From: JAPLDP01 sp964628285
GTDB lineage: Bacteria > Bacteroidota > Bacteroidia > Bacteroidales > JAGONC01
Length of the DNA stretch: 64,000 nucleotides
Direction: 5' to 3'
Assembly (NCBI GenBank): GCA_964628285.1
Contig: CAZVNP010000005.1
Location: forward strand, 1 to 64,000
Part shown: piece after piece, positions 52,628 to 62,708 of the stretch
How the letters are laid out: each line of letters opens with the position of its first letter
How positions within the stretch are numbered: position 1 is the first letter of the stretch
Program-made: the position numbers and the translations under genes
The notes under the pieces: model-generated
What the model saw: the letters and a program-made list of their open reading frames with translations, nothing else
Told to the model about the DNA's origin: nothing
Databases searched by the model: none

Positions 52628-53419
52628 ATGCGCATCCTGTTATATACCTTTTGTTACATTCTTTTACTGGCAGGTCTGCATATCACGGTATCGGCTCAAT
52701 CGTATGATAAATATGACCAGGATGAATTCAGTGATGTCAGCGACAGTGTGCTGTTGCTCAAAGAGATGAGCGGGGGGTTCATCCTGCACTCGATGGGATG
52801 GGGGCTGGAGTTTCGCAAAGCCAAAAATTTAACGGTTTTCAACAAGCGTTTCATTGAGTTCGATTTCACCGAGATGAAATCGCCGAAGGAAGTGCGGGTT
52901 GTCAATCCCTATTTTGCCAATGCAAAAAGTTACATCTACGGTAAGCTGAACAGTATTTTTTTACTGAGGGGCGGCATCGGTCTTCAACGCCTGCTGAACA
53001 ACAAACCTTACTGGGGTGGTGTGGAATTAAGGTATTTCTTCTCCGGGGGTGCCGCACTGGCACTAGCCAAACCTGTGTACCTGAACATCATCAACATGGT
53101 GTCCATCTCGCCCACTTACTTCGAATATGAGCTGACGACAGAGAAGTATGATCCCGACAAGCATTTCAGGGATAACATTTACGGGAGGGCGGCGTTTCTG
53201 AAAGGCATCAACGAGATATCGCTCTATCCGGGCATCTATGGCAAAACAGGGCTGAACTTCGATTTCGGCAATTATGCCTCCGTCATCAAAGCCCTGGAGG
53301 TTGGAGCGGCCCTCGATGTTTTCCCCATTGCGGTGCCTATGATGGCATATAATGATCCTGAGAGATTCTTTCTGACGATCTATGTCAGTATCAGTTTTGG
53401 AAAACGCTATAATAAGTAA
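52628..53419 (+). CDS. Bacteroidota exported protein, probably an outer-membrane beta-barrel
   Basis: Starts MRILLYTFCYILLLAG with a signal peptide ending near VSAQ. The mature ~240 residues alternate short hydrophobic strands (for instance KSYIYGKLNSIFLLRGGIGL, WGGVELRYFFSGGAALALA and FFLTIYVSISFGKRYNK at the C-terminus, with an aromatic-rich final strand), as in outer-membrane barrels. No family name recognised. It has its own promoter and ends 19 bp before the convergent LutA-like gene. Confidence 0.7.
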   Translation: MRILLYTFCYILLLAGLHITVSAQSYDKYDQDEFSDVSDSVLLLKEMSGGFILHSMGWGLEFRKAKNLTVFNKRFIEFDFTEMKSPKEVRVVNPYFANAKSYIYGKLNSIFLLRGGIGLQRLLNNKPYWGGVELRYFFSGGAALALAKPVYLNIINMVSISPTYFEYELTTEKYDPDKHFRDNIYGRAAFLKGINEISLYPGIYGKTGLNFDFGNYASVIKALEVGAALDVFPIAVPMMAYNDPERFFLTIYVSISFGKRYNK

Positions 53420-53438
53420 CGGCACGCGAATTTATCTT

Positions 53439-54158
53439 TCACCATCCTGAGGCGAGAACGTCGGCCATGTGAATAACCTTAAGGGGAATATGATTTCGCG
53501 TAATATAACCTTCCTGGTGCATCAGGCATGATGCATCCGTCGACACAATGTATTCGGCACCCGTATCAAGGGCATTCAACACTTTTTGCTCGGCCATGGC
53601 AGTGGAAATGGCTTCATGCTTGACAGCGAATGTCCCTCCGAACCCACAACACATGTCGGCATCCTTCATCTCCCTGAGTTCAAGACCCCTGACATGGCGC
53701 AGCAAGATCCGGGGTTCCTCCCTGATACCATATTCCCTCAGGGCAGCACATGAATCGTGATAAGTGACCACCGACTCAAATGTCGCCCCAACATCCTGCA
53801 CCTGCAATACATTGATGATGAAATCGGTAAGCTCAAAAATGTTCCCCTTGAGTTTCTTATATTCGATATGCATGGCGGTGTTGTAAAACAACTTATCGAA
53901 GTAATTCCTGACATAACCCACACATGATGCCGAAGGTCCGACAATATAACGGTCATTCGAAAAATCGTTGATGAACTTCTCCCCGACTTTCTTGGCATGA
54001 TCCCAGAAACCGCTGTTGAAAGCCATCTGACCGCAACAAGTCTGATTTTCATTATAATGAACCTGCACCCCCAGTTTTTCCAACACTTTCACCATGCTCA
54101 TCCCTGTGGAAGGAAATATCTGGTCTATGAAACAGGGGATAAAAAGGTCGACTTCCAT
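53439..54158 (-). CDS. lutA: LutA-like (Fe-S) oxidoreductase
   Basis: 239 residues with the two CCG-domain clusters: FIPCFIDQI ... NQTCCGQMAFNSG ... SASCVGYVRN, and VTYHDSCAALREYGI ... ADMCCGFGGTFAVKH ... TDASCLMHQ. LutA (YkgE) works with LutB and LutC in L-lactate oxidation. No lutB or lutC lies beside it, so it may serve elsewhere or with distant partners. Convergent with the outer-membrane-like gene. A possible -7 element (TACCTTTG on the minus strand) is at 54188-54195. Confidence 0.85.
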   Translation of the reverse strand: MEVDLFIPCFIDQIFPSTGMSMVKVLEKLGVQVHYNENQTCCGQMAFNSGFWDHAKKVGEKFINDFSNDRYIVGPSASCVGYVRNYFDKLFYNTAMHIEYKKLKGNIFELTDFIINVLQVQDVGATFESVVTYHDSCAALREYGIREEPRILLRHVRGLELREMKDADMCCGFGGTFAVKHEAISTAMAEQKVLNALDTGAEYIVSTDASCLMHQEGYITRNHIPLKVIHMADVLASGW

Positions 54159-54187
54159 AAACAGGTTAATCGTAACAGATCATGGGT

Positions 54188-54195
54188 CAAAGGTA
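54188..54195 (-). promoter_or_regulatory. -7 element for the LutA-like gene
   Basis: Minus-strand TACCTTTG matches TAnnTTTG, 30 bp before the start codon. No clear -33 element. Confidence 0.35.
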
Positions 54196-54293
54196 AGATT
54201 ATAATTCAATCCATTATAAAAAAGAGAGCTCAAAATATGGGCAATAAGAAAGCGATCATACCACGGGAAATGTGAAAAACCAGTTCGCTGACT

Positions 54294-55373
54294 TTAATGG
54301 CGCAGATTCGCATAAAATGCCAGGCCCCCGGCAATCAGCTCATCGCTGCACCACTGGTCGATCATGGCATTGCCGATAGACGGCAACAGTGTCAGGTTGG
54401 TCCGGTCATGTTCATTTTTCTTGTCGTAACGCATGATCTCCAGAAGGGCTTCCTGATCGGCCGGAGAGAGAGAGTAGTACATGAAATTATCCAGGATGTA
54501 ATTAACTATTTCGTCCATGGCTTTGCCCGAAAGGCCTCTGATCTTGTTCGACAGATAGGTTTCGCAGATCATACCCAGGGCAACAGCATGCCCGTGGGTG
54601 AGGCGGTTATCCTTTTTCATCAACGACATGGTTTCAAAGGCATGACCGAAGGTATGACCGAAATTAAGCCGGCGTCGCAGACTTTTTTCCACAGGATCAT
54701 TTCCCACGATGCTGTTTTTTATCTCGACAGAGCGCAGTATCAGGTCATCCCATTCCAGAATGTCGGAAAAGGGACGGCTGCGCAACACCTCCCAGTAATG
54801 CTGGTCGGTGATGAGAGCATGCTTGATCATCTCTGCAAAACCCGAGCGTTTTTGATTATCATCGAGCGTGGCAAGGAGTGAAGGGATAATGAAGACAGCC
54901 TGAGGCTGTGAGAAGAGCCCTATCTGGTTTTTCAGGTCGAACAGGTTGACGCCCACCTTACCGCCCACGGCCGCATCCACCTGTGCCAGCAAGGTTGTGG
55001 GTATGTTCACATAACGTATCCCCCGTTTATAGGTGGAAGCCACAAAACCACCCATATCCATGATGACGCCACCACCCAGATTGATGATCACCGACCGGCG
55101 CTGAGCGTTGACGTTAAGCAGATGCTTCCAAAGCTCGATGCATGTATTGATGTTCTTGTTCTCCTCACCGCTTTTCACTTCGATGACGCGTGCCCCTGCC
55201 AGGGCCGGCACCTTGCTTCTGAGAACCGGCAGACAATAACGTTGGGTATTTTCGTCAACCAGGATAATAATCATCTCATCCCTGACATCAGGATCCCTGA
55301 AAAACGGCTGGATCTCTTCAAATACATCGTCGCCGACATAAATGTAATAGGACTCTGATCGTATCGTATGCAT
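54294..55373 (-). CDS. aroB: 3-dehydroquinate synthase
   Basis: 359 residues. NAD- and zinc-binding landmarks: IVKSGEENKN-type turn (VKSGEENKNINTCIELW), INLGGGVIMDMGGFVASTYKRG, PTTLLAQVDAAVGGKVGVNL, EMIKHALI, RRRLNFGHTFGHAFE with the metal histidines, and THGHAVALGM. It makes 3-dehydroquinate in the shikimate pathway. Last of the porX-tsaE-ald-aroB row, 14 bp after ald. Confidence 0.95.
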   Translation of the reverse strand: MHTIRSESYYIYVGDDVFEEIQPFFRDPDVRDEMIIILVDENTQRYCLPVLRSKVPALAGARVIEVKSGEENKNINTCIELWKHLLNVNAQRRSVIINLGGGVIMDMGGFVASTYKRGIRYVNIPTTLLAQVDAAVGGKVGVNLFDLKNQIGLFSQPQAVFIIPSLLATLDDNQKRSGFAEMIKHALITDQHYWEVLRSRPFSDILEWDDLILRSVEIKNSIVGNDPVEKSLRRRLNFGHTFGHAFETMSLMKKDNRLTHGHAVALGMICETYLSNKIRGLSGKAMDEIVNYILDNFMYYSLSPADQEALLEIMRYDKKNEHDRTNLTLLPSIGNAMIDQWCSDELIAGGLAFYANLRH

Positions 55374-55387
55374 GGCAAGCAGTATTA

Positions 55388-56611
55388 TCAGTGGAAAGCG
55401 GCCATTAACAATTCAATGTCACGGTATGGGAGGGCAAAGGTATCGCTGATGATTTTCTTTGTGATGATGCCATTCAGGACATAAACGCCCTGGCGCACTC
55501 CTTTATCGAGGCGCAGGAGGTTTTCCAGGCCACCCTCCTCCCCAATCCTGAGAAGAATGGATGTGATGTAATTGCTTATGGCGTATGACGCCGTGCGTGG
55601 GACACGTGAGGCGATATTGGGAACACAATAATGGGTGACGTCATATTTCTTGAACACCGGATTTAAATGATTGGTTGCTTCGGATGTTTCGCAACATCCC
55701 CCCTGATCGATGCTCACGTCCACGATGACAGCTCCGGGTTTCATCTGGCGCACCATTTCCTCGCTGACCACCACGGGTGTGCGCCCCTCCTCGGAATAGA
55801 TGGCGCCGATGACCACGTCGGCTCTTTTCAGGGTCTCCTGCAGCACCTTGGGCTGGATAATGGAGGTGTAGACTCTGGCATTCAGGTTGTTTTGCAGACG
55901 GCGCAGCCGGTATATCGAATTGTCGAAGACCTTGACCGAGGCACCCAGTCCCTGCGCCGCACGCACCGCATATTCTCCCACCGTCCCGGCGCCCAGGATC
56001 ACCACCTCCGTTGGGGTTATCCCGGTCACACCTCCCAGCAAACACCCTTTGCCATAACCGGGTTTACTCAGGTACTCCGCTGCAATAAGAACCGCGGTGC
56101 TGCCCACGATCTCGCTCATCAACCGCCGCAGCGGATAAGCATCGGTTTTATCCATGATGTATTCGAAAGCTATGGCAGTCATCTTCCTGCCGATCATCTT
56201 CCTGAAGTAACTCTCATTCTGACCTGTCAGATTAAGAGCAGAAATGACGGTTTGCCTGCCCTTCAGCAAGTCTATCTCACCGGGCTCGGGCGGAGCAATC
56301 TTAAGGATAAGATCGGCCTTGTAAACATCCTCCTTTGAATAATGGATGTGAGCGCCTGCATCAGCGTATTTCTCATCACTGAAAAAAGCACTTTCACCGG
56401 CACCCGCCTCTATCATCACCTCGTGCCCGTTGGCGACCAGCACAGCTACGGCCTGAGGCACCAGGGCAATGCGGTGCTCATGACCTGAAACCTCCCTCGG
56501 AACACCTATTTTCAGATTGGACTTATCCTTCGATACCTCAAGAACCTCTTCCTTTGGCATCAACTTACCGACAGGCGACATCTTTAAGACATTGTTATGA
56601 TCCGAAATCAT
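55388..56611 (-). CDS. ald: Alanine dehydrogenase
   Basis: 407 residues of the AlaDH/PNT family: GVPREVSGHEHRIALVPQA at residue ~35, EYADAGAHI-type turn, IAFEYIMDKTDAYPLRRLMSEIVG, the NAD site VVILGAGTVGEYAVRAAQGLGA and SIDQGGCCETSEATNHLNP. Alanine dehydrogenase makes pyruvate and ammonia from alanine with NAD. The first ~30 residues (from MISDHNNVL) extend beyond the usual start; MPKEEVLEVSK inside could be the true start. One base after tsaE. Confidence 0.9.
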   Translation of the reverse strand: MISDHNNVLKMSPVGKLMPKEEVLEVSKDKSNLKIGVPREVSGHEHRIALVPQAVAVLVANGHEVMIEAGAGESAFFSDEKYADAGAHIHYSKEDVYKADLILKIAPPEPGEIDLLKGRQTVISALNLTGQNESYFRKMIGRKMTAIAFEYIMDKTDAYPLRRLMSEIVGSTAVLIAAEYLSKPGYGKGCLLGGVTGITPTEVVILGAGTVGEYAVRAAQGLGASVKVFDNSIYRLRRLQNNLNARVYTSIIQPKVLQETLKRADVVIGAIYSEEGRTPVVVSEEMVRQMKPGAVIVDVSIDQGGCCETSEATNHLNPVFKKYDVTHYCVPNIASRVPRTASYAISNYITSILLRIGEEGGLENLLRLDKGVRQGVYVLNGIITKKIISDTFALPYRDIELLMAAFH

Positions 56612-56612
56612 T

Positions 56613-57029
56613 TCAATAGGTAATTATTCTGCTCTGGTCTTTTTCGTTGATATTGATTTGAATATATACGAAATTATCAGGTAAAAGTTCCTCAAATTTT
56701 TCAGGCCATTCGATCAGACAATAATGTCCGCTGAATAAATAATCTTCATATCCGATGTCGTAAAGTTCCTCGGCTTTTGCAAGCCTGAAAAAATCAAAGT
56801 GATAAACGCTGTCATTGCGGTCGGTTTTATATTCATTGATGATGGAAAACGTGGGGCTGTTGACCACGTCGACAACACCAAGGACCCTGCAGAACGACTT
56901 GATGAGGGTGGTCTTACCGGCCCCCATGGGTCCGCTGAAGCCAAATACCCTCTCATCCGGAAAATGACGGAGCAGACTGCGCGAAATGTCGTCCAGTCCG
57001 GTTAATCTTTTACAGATTAAGGTTGCCAT
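56613..57029 (-). CDS. tsaE: tRNA t6A synthesis ATPase TsaE
   Basis: 138 residues: Walker A GPMGAGKTTLIKSFCRVLG (about 35-42), SPTFSIINEY, YHFDFFRL, and LIEWPEKFEELLP, all TsaE marks. It supports threonylcarbamoyl-adenosine formation with TsaD and TsaB. It sits between porX and ald with small gaps (16 bp and 1 bp). Confidence 0.94.
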   Translation of the reverse strand: MATLICKRLTGLDDISRSLLRHFPDERVFGFSGPMGAGKTTLIKSFCRVLGVVDVVNSPTFSIINEYKTDRNDSVYHFDFFRLAKAEELYDIGYEDYLFSGHYCLIEWPEKFEELLPDNFVYIQININEKDQSRIITY

Positions 57030-57045
57030 GCCACCATTTTCGTTG

Positions 57046-58605
57046 TTATACTGTTTTAGGAATCAGACTGATAAAAGGGATAACCATTTCTTCCATCGAT
57101 ATGCCACCATGCTGAAAGGTGTTCCTGTAATAGTTCACATAATAGTTATAGTTGTTGGGGTATGCGAAAAAATCATCATTCCTGCAAAACACATACGCCG
57201 TGCTGACATTTGTCCGGGGGAGAAAAGCATCCTCGGGATTCCTGATCTCGAACACTTCTCTCTTCTGATAATTAAGGGATTTTCCCGATTTGTAACGCAG
57301 GTTGGTGGTGGTGAACTTATCACCTATGATTTTAACCGGGTTCTGGACCCTGACGGATCCGTGATCGGTTGTCAGCACTAGATTAACCCCTTTTTCAGCA
57401 AGATAGCGGATGATATCCAGCAAGGGAGAATGTTCAAACCATGACAGGGTGACGGAACGGTATGCGGGCTCATCATCGGCCAGCTCACGTATGATCTCCA
57501 TCTCGGTACGGGCATGCGATAACATGTCGACAAAATTGAAGACAATAACATTGAACTTATTGCCCAAGAGGTTGGGAATGTTATCAACCAGTTTACGCCC
57601 GACACCCAGGTTCAGAACCTTATTATATGAAAATTTGAAATCCTTGCCGAAACGTTTAAGCTGTTCCCCAAGCAGCTCCTCTTCATATTGGTTCTTGGTA
57701 CCCTCATCTTCCTCATTCAGCCACATCTGCGGGTATTTTTTCTCGATCTCCGACGGCATCAAACCTGCAAAAAGAGCATTCCGCGCATATTGCGTGGTTG
57801 TAGGTAAAATGCTGTAATAAAGATCCTCCCTGTCAACCCTGTAATAATTCCCGATGATCGGCTGAATGACCTTCCACTGGTCAAAACGCATATTGTCGAT
57901 CAGGATCATGAATAACGGGGTTCCGTTATTGAGCAACGGGAATATCTTATCCCTGATGAGTGTATGCGACAGCACCGGCTTCGATTCGGCCGAACCATTG
58001 ATCCAATTGATGTAATTCGCTTCGATGAACTTGGAGAAGACCACATTGGCTTCTTCCTTCTGCATACGTAAAATCTCCATGATGCTCTCATCCTGTGCAT
58101 CATATAACTCAAGTTCCCAAAAAACCAGTTTTTTATATATATCAACCCATTCCTGATAATTGAGGTCATTGGTCAGCTCCATCCCGATGCTGCGGAATTC
58201 CTGCTGATAGGTATAAGTGGTTTTTTCACTGACGAGCTTTTTTGTATCCAGGTTCTTTTTGAGGCTCAACAGGATCTGCTTGGGATGCACCGGTTTGATC
58301 AGATAATCGGATATCTTCGACCCGATGGCATCTTCCATGATCGTCTCTTCCTCGCTTTTGGTGATCATGACGACAGGCAGGTCGGGAAACTTATTTTTCA
58401 TCATCGAAAGGGTTTCGATACCCGACATACCCGGCATCTGTTCATCGAGAAGGACAATATCAAAAGGCTGTGAATCTAAAATCTCAAGGGCTTCGTTGCC
58501 ATTATTCGAGGTGACGACGCTATAGCCTTTCTCTTCCAGAAAAATAATATGCGGACGTAAAAGCTCGATCTCATCATCCACCCATAATACATTTATTTTT
58601 GCCAT
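57046..58605 (-). CDS. porX: PorX, T9SS response regulator with PglZ/alkaline-phosphatase-like domain
   Basis: 519 residues. Receiver: D54 in IVLLDEQMPGM with the acidic pair at D10-D11, K104 in LIKPVHPKQ. A helical linker follows and then the effector domain: DNMRFDQW (D237), ILPTTTQYARNALF (T269-T271), NFVDMLSHARTEME (D360, H364), TTDHGS (D414, H415) and FQHGG (H499), which suits a zinc-dependent alkaline-phosphatase-like PglZ fold. PorX, with PorY and SigP, controls type IX secretion genes and cleaves oligonucleotides in studied species. It heads the operon. Two T9SS cargo genes lie elsewhere in this window. Confidence 0.94.
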   Translation of the reverse strand: MAKINVLWVDDEIELLRPHIIFLEEKGYSVVTSNNGNEALEILDSQPFDIVLLDEQMPGMSGIETLSMMKNKFPDLPVVMITKSEEETIMEDAIGSKISDYLIKPVHPKQILLSLKKNLDTKKLVSEKTTYTYQQEFRSIGMELTNDLNYQEWVDIYKKLVFWELELYDAQDESIMEILRMQKEEANVVFSKFIEANYINWINGSAESKPVLSHTLIRDKIFPLLNNGTPLFMILIDNMRFDQWKVIQPIIGNYYRVDREDLYYSILPTTTQYARNALFAGLMPSEIEKKYPQMWLNEEDEGTKNQYEEELLGEQLKRFGKDFKFSYNKVLNLGVGRKLVDNIPNLLGNKFNVIVFNFVDMLSHARTEMEIIRELADDEPAYRSVTLSWFEHSPLLDIIRYLAEKGVNLVLTTDHGSVRVQNPVKIIGDKFTTTNLRYKSGKSLNYQKREVFEIRNPEDAFLPRTNVSTAYVFCRNDDFFAYPNNYNYYVNYYRNTFQHGGISMEEMVIPFISLIPKTV

Positions 58606-58648
58606 TGAATAGAATACAACTAATTAATAATCAATAACTCAAAACACA

Positions 58649-58671
58649 TCAATTAATCAATAGTTAATTGA
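58649..58671. promoter_or_regulatory. Inverted repeat in the porX / HD-hydrolase divergent region
   Basis: TCAATTAA (58649-58656) and TTAATTGA (58664-58671), perfect 8-bp arms with a 7-nt loop, 44 bp before the porX start. The gap is very AT-rich. It may be a regulator binding site or part of the promoter. Confidence 0.4.
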
Positions 58672-58783
58672 CATACTATAAACATTTCATCCTGACATAA
58701 TGTTTAAGCTTCAATAAAAAAACAAAATCAGATAATAGATTGATATACAATAATTTGATATTCTTTTCGCGGATATTTATTTT

Positions 58784-60112
58784 GTGAACGGAAAATTCGT
58801 AATATTGAATTTTGTTGTTAAACGTTTTCAATTAATTCATAAACAAAATTATATCATTTTGTCACGCAGTTACCCGGTTAATAAAAGGAAAATATTCAAT
58901 GATCCCGTTTACGGATTTATCACCATTCCGGGCGAGGTTGCTTTCGATATCATTGAGCATCCCTACTTTCAGCGATTAAGGCGCATCAAGCAGCTGGGGC
59001 TGACCGACATGGTTTATCCCGGTGCTTTGCATACGCGTTTTCATCATTCCCTTGGCGCCATGCATCTGATGCGGCAGGCTCTGGAAACGCTCAGGCTGAA
59101 AGGAACCGATATCAGCGATAAAGAGGCCGAAGGGGTGTTGCTGGCCATTTTGTTACATGACATCGGTCATACGCCTTTTTCACATACACTCGAAAGCCTC
59201 ATTGTCTTTGGCATCACCCACGAAGAGCTGACCGACCTGTTCATCCGCCGGTTCAATGAAATATTTGACGGACGTCTGTCCGTCGCGCTGGATATCTTCA
59301 GAAACAATTATCCGAAGAATTTCCTCCATCAGCTTGTTTCGAGCCAGCTCGATATGGACCGGCTCGATTTTCTGAAACGTGACAGTTTTTATACGGGTGT
59401 CTCCGAGGGCGTTATCAACACCGAGCGCATCATCGATATGCTGGATGTGAAACACGACGGCCTGGTTGTCGAGGCAAAAGGGATATATTCCATCGAAAAA
59501 TTTATCGTTGCCCGCCGTCTGATGTACTGGCAGGTTTATCTTCATAAAACCGTGATCGCTGCCGAAAGGATGCTGGTCAAGATACTGGAAAGAGCCCGTT
59601 TTCTCTGCAAAAAGCAAGAGGAGCTCTTCTCCACATCTGCTCTGTCTAAATTTCTGAAAAACAATTACAACAAGCATGACTTCGCTTATAATACCGATCT
59701 CCTTGATTCTTTTGCCGCCCTTGACGATTATGATATTTTCACATCCATTAAAGTTTGGATGGCACATAAAGACTGCATCCTTTCAACATTGAGCCGCGAT
59801 CTGGTCCTGCGCCATCTGTTCAGGATTGAAATCAGCCCTTCGCCTTTTGATAAAAGTTACATTGACATAATCAAGGAGAAGGTGTGCAGAAAATATAAGC
59901 TGGATAAAGAAGATGCGGATTATTTTGTCATTACCGACCTGATCGCCAACAACGCTTATAATCCGTTCAATGATAAGATAAATATCTGTGACAGGGAGGG
60001 AAAAATTGTCGATATTGCCGAAGCTTCCGACCAGTTGAATGTGGCCGTGTTATCGAACACGGTTACAAAATATTATCTTTGTTATCCTAAAACGATTACA
60101 AAACCAGCATGA
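58784..60112 (+). CDS. HD-domain phosphohydrolase (dGTPase-like)
   Basis: Up to 442 residues. The HD core is complete: [32 protein letters not shown], then [18 protein letters not shown] (HD pair), and [17 protein letters not shown] (final Asp). The group includes dNTP triphosphohydrolase-like proteins of Bacteroidota. Start is unsure: GTG at 58784, or TTG at 58859, or within [18 protein letters not shown]; no ATG fits. It begins the lipid A cluster on this strand, with lpxD 64 bp after its stop. Confidence 0.85.
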   Translation: MNGKFVILNFVVKRFQLIHKQNYIILSRSYPVNKRKIFNDPVYGFITIPGEVAFDIIEHPYFQRLRRIKQLGLTDMVYPGALHTRFHHSLGAMHLMRQALETLRLKGTDISDKEAEGVLLAILLHDIGHTPFSHTLESLIVFGITHEELTDLFIRRFNEIFDGRLSVALDIFRNNYPKNFLHQLVSSQLDMDRLDFLKRDSFYTGVSEGVINTERIIDMLDVKHDGLVVEAKGIYSIEKFIVARRLMYWQVYLHKTVIAAERMLVKILERARFLCKKQEELFSTSALSKFLKNNYNKHDFAYNTDLLDSFAALDDYDIFTSIKVWMAHKDCILSTLSRDLVLRHLFRIEISPSPFDKSYIDIIKEKVCRKYKLDKEDADYFVITDLIANNAYNPFNDKINICDREGKIVDIAEASDQLNVAVLSNTVTKYYLCYPKTITKPA

Positions 60113-60130
60113 AGCTTTCAGAAAATCATT

Positions 60131-60138
60131 TATATTTG
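60131..60138 (+). promoter_or_regulatory. -7 element for lpxD
   Basis: TATATTTG matches TAnnTTTG, ~39 bp before the lpxD start. No convincing -33 element. It would allow lpxD to be transcribed apart from the HD gene. Confidence 0.35.
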
Positions 60139-60176
60139 CGGCTGAAATTGATGATAATCTTTACTTCTTTTGCAGA

Positions 60177-61211
60177 ATGAATTTCACTGTCAGGCAAATA
60201 GCCCAATTGCTCAATGGTCATATTGAGGGTGATCCTGAGATCATGGTCACCGGATTATCAAAGATCGAGGAAGGGCTTCCGGGAACATTGAGTTTTTTAG
60301 CCAATCCTAAATACACATCATATATTTACACCACGAGAGCTTCTGTCGTTATCGTCAACAAGAGCTTCACTCCCGACCAACCCCTTGCCAGCACCCTGAT
60401 CCGTGTGGATGATCCCTATACCAGTTTTGCCAGGCTACTTGAGCTTTATGATCATACCAAGTCACTGACGGCGGGTATCTCACGTTACGCCGTTATTTCA
60501 GCTTCGGCCCGGCTCGACGAACATGTCTATGTGGGTGACCTGTCCTGTATCGGTAATGAAGCCATCATCGCCTGTCATGTCAAGATCTTCCCGCAGGTTT
60601 TTATTGGTGACCGTGTTCAGATCGGCGAAAACACCCTCATCTACCCGGGAGTCAGGATTTACTCGGGTACCGTGATCGGCAAAAATTGTATCATCCAGTC
60701 GGGAGTGGTTATCGGTTCCGACGGCTTCGGCTTTGCCCCGCAAGCCGATAACCAGTATAAAAAAGTATCCCAGATAGGTAACGTCATCATTGAGGACAAT
60801 GTCGAAATTGGAGCCAACACCACCATCGACCGAGCCACCCTCGGTTCGACGATCATCAGAAAAGGGGTGAAGCTCGACAATCTCATCCAGATCGCACATA
60901 ATGTCGAAGTGGGTGAGAATACGGTCATCGCCGCTCAGACGGGTATCTCCGGGTCAACGAAAATTGGGAAGAATTGCATGATCGGGGGTCAGGTCGGGAT
61001 CATCGGTCATCTCATCATCGGTGACAATGTCAAAATAGCAGCCCAATCGGGTATCAGCTCCAACATCAAGGACGGTGAGGTGGTTATGGGCTCCCCGGCT
61101 TTCGGTATAGAAAAATACAGAAAATCATACATTCATTTCCGTAACCTCGATAAATCCATTAAAAAACTGGAAGATTTGGAAAAATTACTCTTAAAAAAAC
61201 GGCGGACTTAG
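60177..61211 (+). CDS. lpxD: UDP-3-O-acylglucosamine N-acyltransferase
   Basis: 344 residues from [14 protein letters not shown] (60177); the longer open frame from 60039 starts inside the HD gene. An N-terminal uridine-binding domain ([28 protein letters not shown]), then left-handed parallel beta-helix hexapeptide repeats ([40 protein letters not shown]) with the catalytic histidine in [12 protein letters not shown], and a C-terminal helix. It adds the N-linked hydroxyacyl chain in lipid A synthesis. Confidence 0.94.
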   Translation: MNFTVRQIAQLLNGHIEGDPEIMVTGLSKIEEGLPGTLSFLANPKYTSYIYTTRASVVIVNKSFTPDQPLASTLIRVDDPYTSFARLLELYDHTKSLTAGISRYAVISASARLDEHVYVGDLSCIGNEAIIACHVKIFPQVFIGDRVQIGENTLIYPGVRIYSGTVIGKNCIIQSGVVIGSDGFGFAPQADNQYKKVSQIGNVIIEDNVEIGANTTIDRATLGSTIIRKGVKLDNLIQIAHNVEVGENTVIAAQTGISGSTKIGKNCMIGGQVGIIGHLIIGDNVKIAAQSGISSNIKDGEVVMGSPAFGIEKYRKSYIHFRNLDKSIKKLEDLEKLLLKKRRT

Positions 61212-61301
61212 GCTCCTGTTTTCCTAACGGGATGACCTCACCTCCGAGATGAGCAGGAAGGTTGGGAGAGTGCTTCCGGTGGTTTATGCTGAAACCTGAT
61301 T

Positions 61302-62708
61302 ATGATAGAAAGGCAAAAAACGATAAAAAAACCTGTCAGTGTGGCCGGTGCCGGACTGCACACGGGGAAATATGTCACCCTGACATTTAAGCCGGCGCCT
61401 GTCAATGAGGGTATCCGTTTCAAACGCATTGATCTGGCGGGAACACCCCTCGTAGCCGCTGACGTGGACAATGTGGTGGATACCACCAGGGGAACAACAC
61501 TCGAAGAAAACGGCGCCAGAATCCTTACTGTGGAACATGTCCTGGCAGCCGTGGCCGGCCTGAGCATTGATAACATCCTGATTGAGATTGATTATTCAGA
61601 GACTCCGATCCTCGACGGCAGCTCCAGATTTTACGTCGATGCCCTTGCCAAAGCCGGTATCATCGAACAGAATGCCCTTCGCAAACCTTTCACCATCGAT
61701 ACCAACATCTCATACAAGGATCCCGAACATAAAGTGGAACTTCTCATTCTCCCTGATGATAAATTCAGACTGTCGGTGATGATTGACTTTGAAACCAAAG
61801 TGCTGGGGACACAGTATGCCATTATGGACAATATGGCCGATTTCAGGGATGAGATCGCCTCAAGCCGCACGTTTGTCTTCCTGCATGAACTGGAATACCT
61901 TCTTCAGAACAATCTGATCAAAGGGGGCGATCTGAATAATGCCATTGTCTTCGTTGAGAAAATCATTTCACAGGATGAGCTGGACCGTCTGGCTGAAGTT
62001 TTCCACAAACCCAAAATAGCCGTTCAGAATGAAGGCATTCTGAATAATGCCACCTTGCATTACAGCAATGAACCGGCGCGCCATAAGCTCCTCGATCTGG
62101 TGGGCGACCTGGCCCTGATCGGCGTACCCCTGAAAGGCCATATCGTTGCCAAACGTCCGGGTCATTACTCCAATGTTCAGTTTGCCAGGATCATCAGGCA
62201 ACATATCCGAAAAGAAAGCAAACACATCCATGCACCCGTGGTGGATCCCAATAAACCACCGCTCTATGACATCTACGAGATACAAAAATTCCTTCCCCAC
62301 CGTCCGCCTTTTCTCCTTGTTGACAAAATCATCGAAATGAACGACACGGAGGTCATCGGCCTGAAAAATGTCACCATGAATGAGTCCTTTTTTGTGGGGC
62401 ATTTTCCCGATGAGCCGGTGATGCCGGGTGTTTTACAAGTCGAAGCCATGGCGCAGGCCGGCGGTATCCTGGTGCTTAACACCGTACCGGATCCTAAAGA
62501 GTATGTACCCTATTTCCTCAAAATCGAGAACGTCAAGTTCAGACATAAGGTCATACCAGGCGATACGCTGGTCTTCAGACTTTTTCTGGCCTCACCCATC
62601 CGGCGAGGCATCTGCCACATGAAAGGCATTGCCTTTGTCGGCGATAAAGTGGTAACGGAGGCCGAATTGTTTGCTCAGATCACCAAACGAACAACCCCCA
62701 GGCTATGA
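61302..62708 (+). CDS. lpxC-fabZ: Fused LpxC deacetylase and FabZ 3-hydroxyacyl-ACP dehydratase
   Basis: 468 residues. LpxC part (1-~305): zinc ligands H79 in VEHVLAAVAGL, H261 and D265 in RHKLLDLVGDL, and H280 in LKGHIVAKRPGH. FabZ part (~315-468): LPHRPPFLLVDKIIE, then GHFPDEPVMPGVLQVEAMAQAGG with H367 and E381. The fusion is typical of Bacteroidota. It couples the first committed lipid A step to the enzyme that competes for hydroxyacyl-ACP. A 90-bp gap separates it from lpxD; it overlaps lpxA by four bases (ATGA). Confidence 0.96.
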   Translation: MIERQKTIKKPVSVAGAGLHTGKYVTLTFKPAPVNEGIRFKRIDLAGTPLVAADVDNVVDTTRGTTLEENGARILTVEHVLAAVAGLSIDNILIEIDYSETPILDGSSRFYVDALAKAGIIEQNALRKPFTIDTNISYKDPEHKVELLILPDDKFRLSVMIDFETKVLGTQYAIMDNMADFRDEIASSRTFVFLHELEYLLQNNLIKGGDLNNAIVFVEKIISQDELDRLAEVFHKPKIAVQNEGILNNATLHYSNEPARHKLLDLVGDLALIGVPLKGHIVAKRPGHYSNVQFARIIRQHIRKESKHIHAPVVDPNKPPLYDIYEIQKFLPHRPPFLLVDKIIEMNDTEVIGLKNVTMNESFFVGHFPDEPVMPGVLQVEAMAQAGGILVLNTVPDPKEYVPYFLKIENVKFRHKVIPGDTLVFRLFLASPIRRGICHMKGIAFVGDKVVTEAELFAQITKRTTPRL

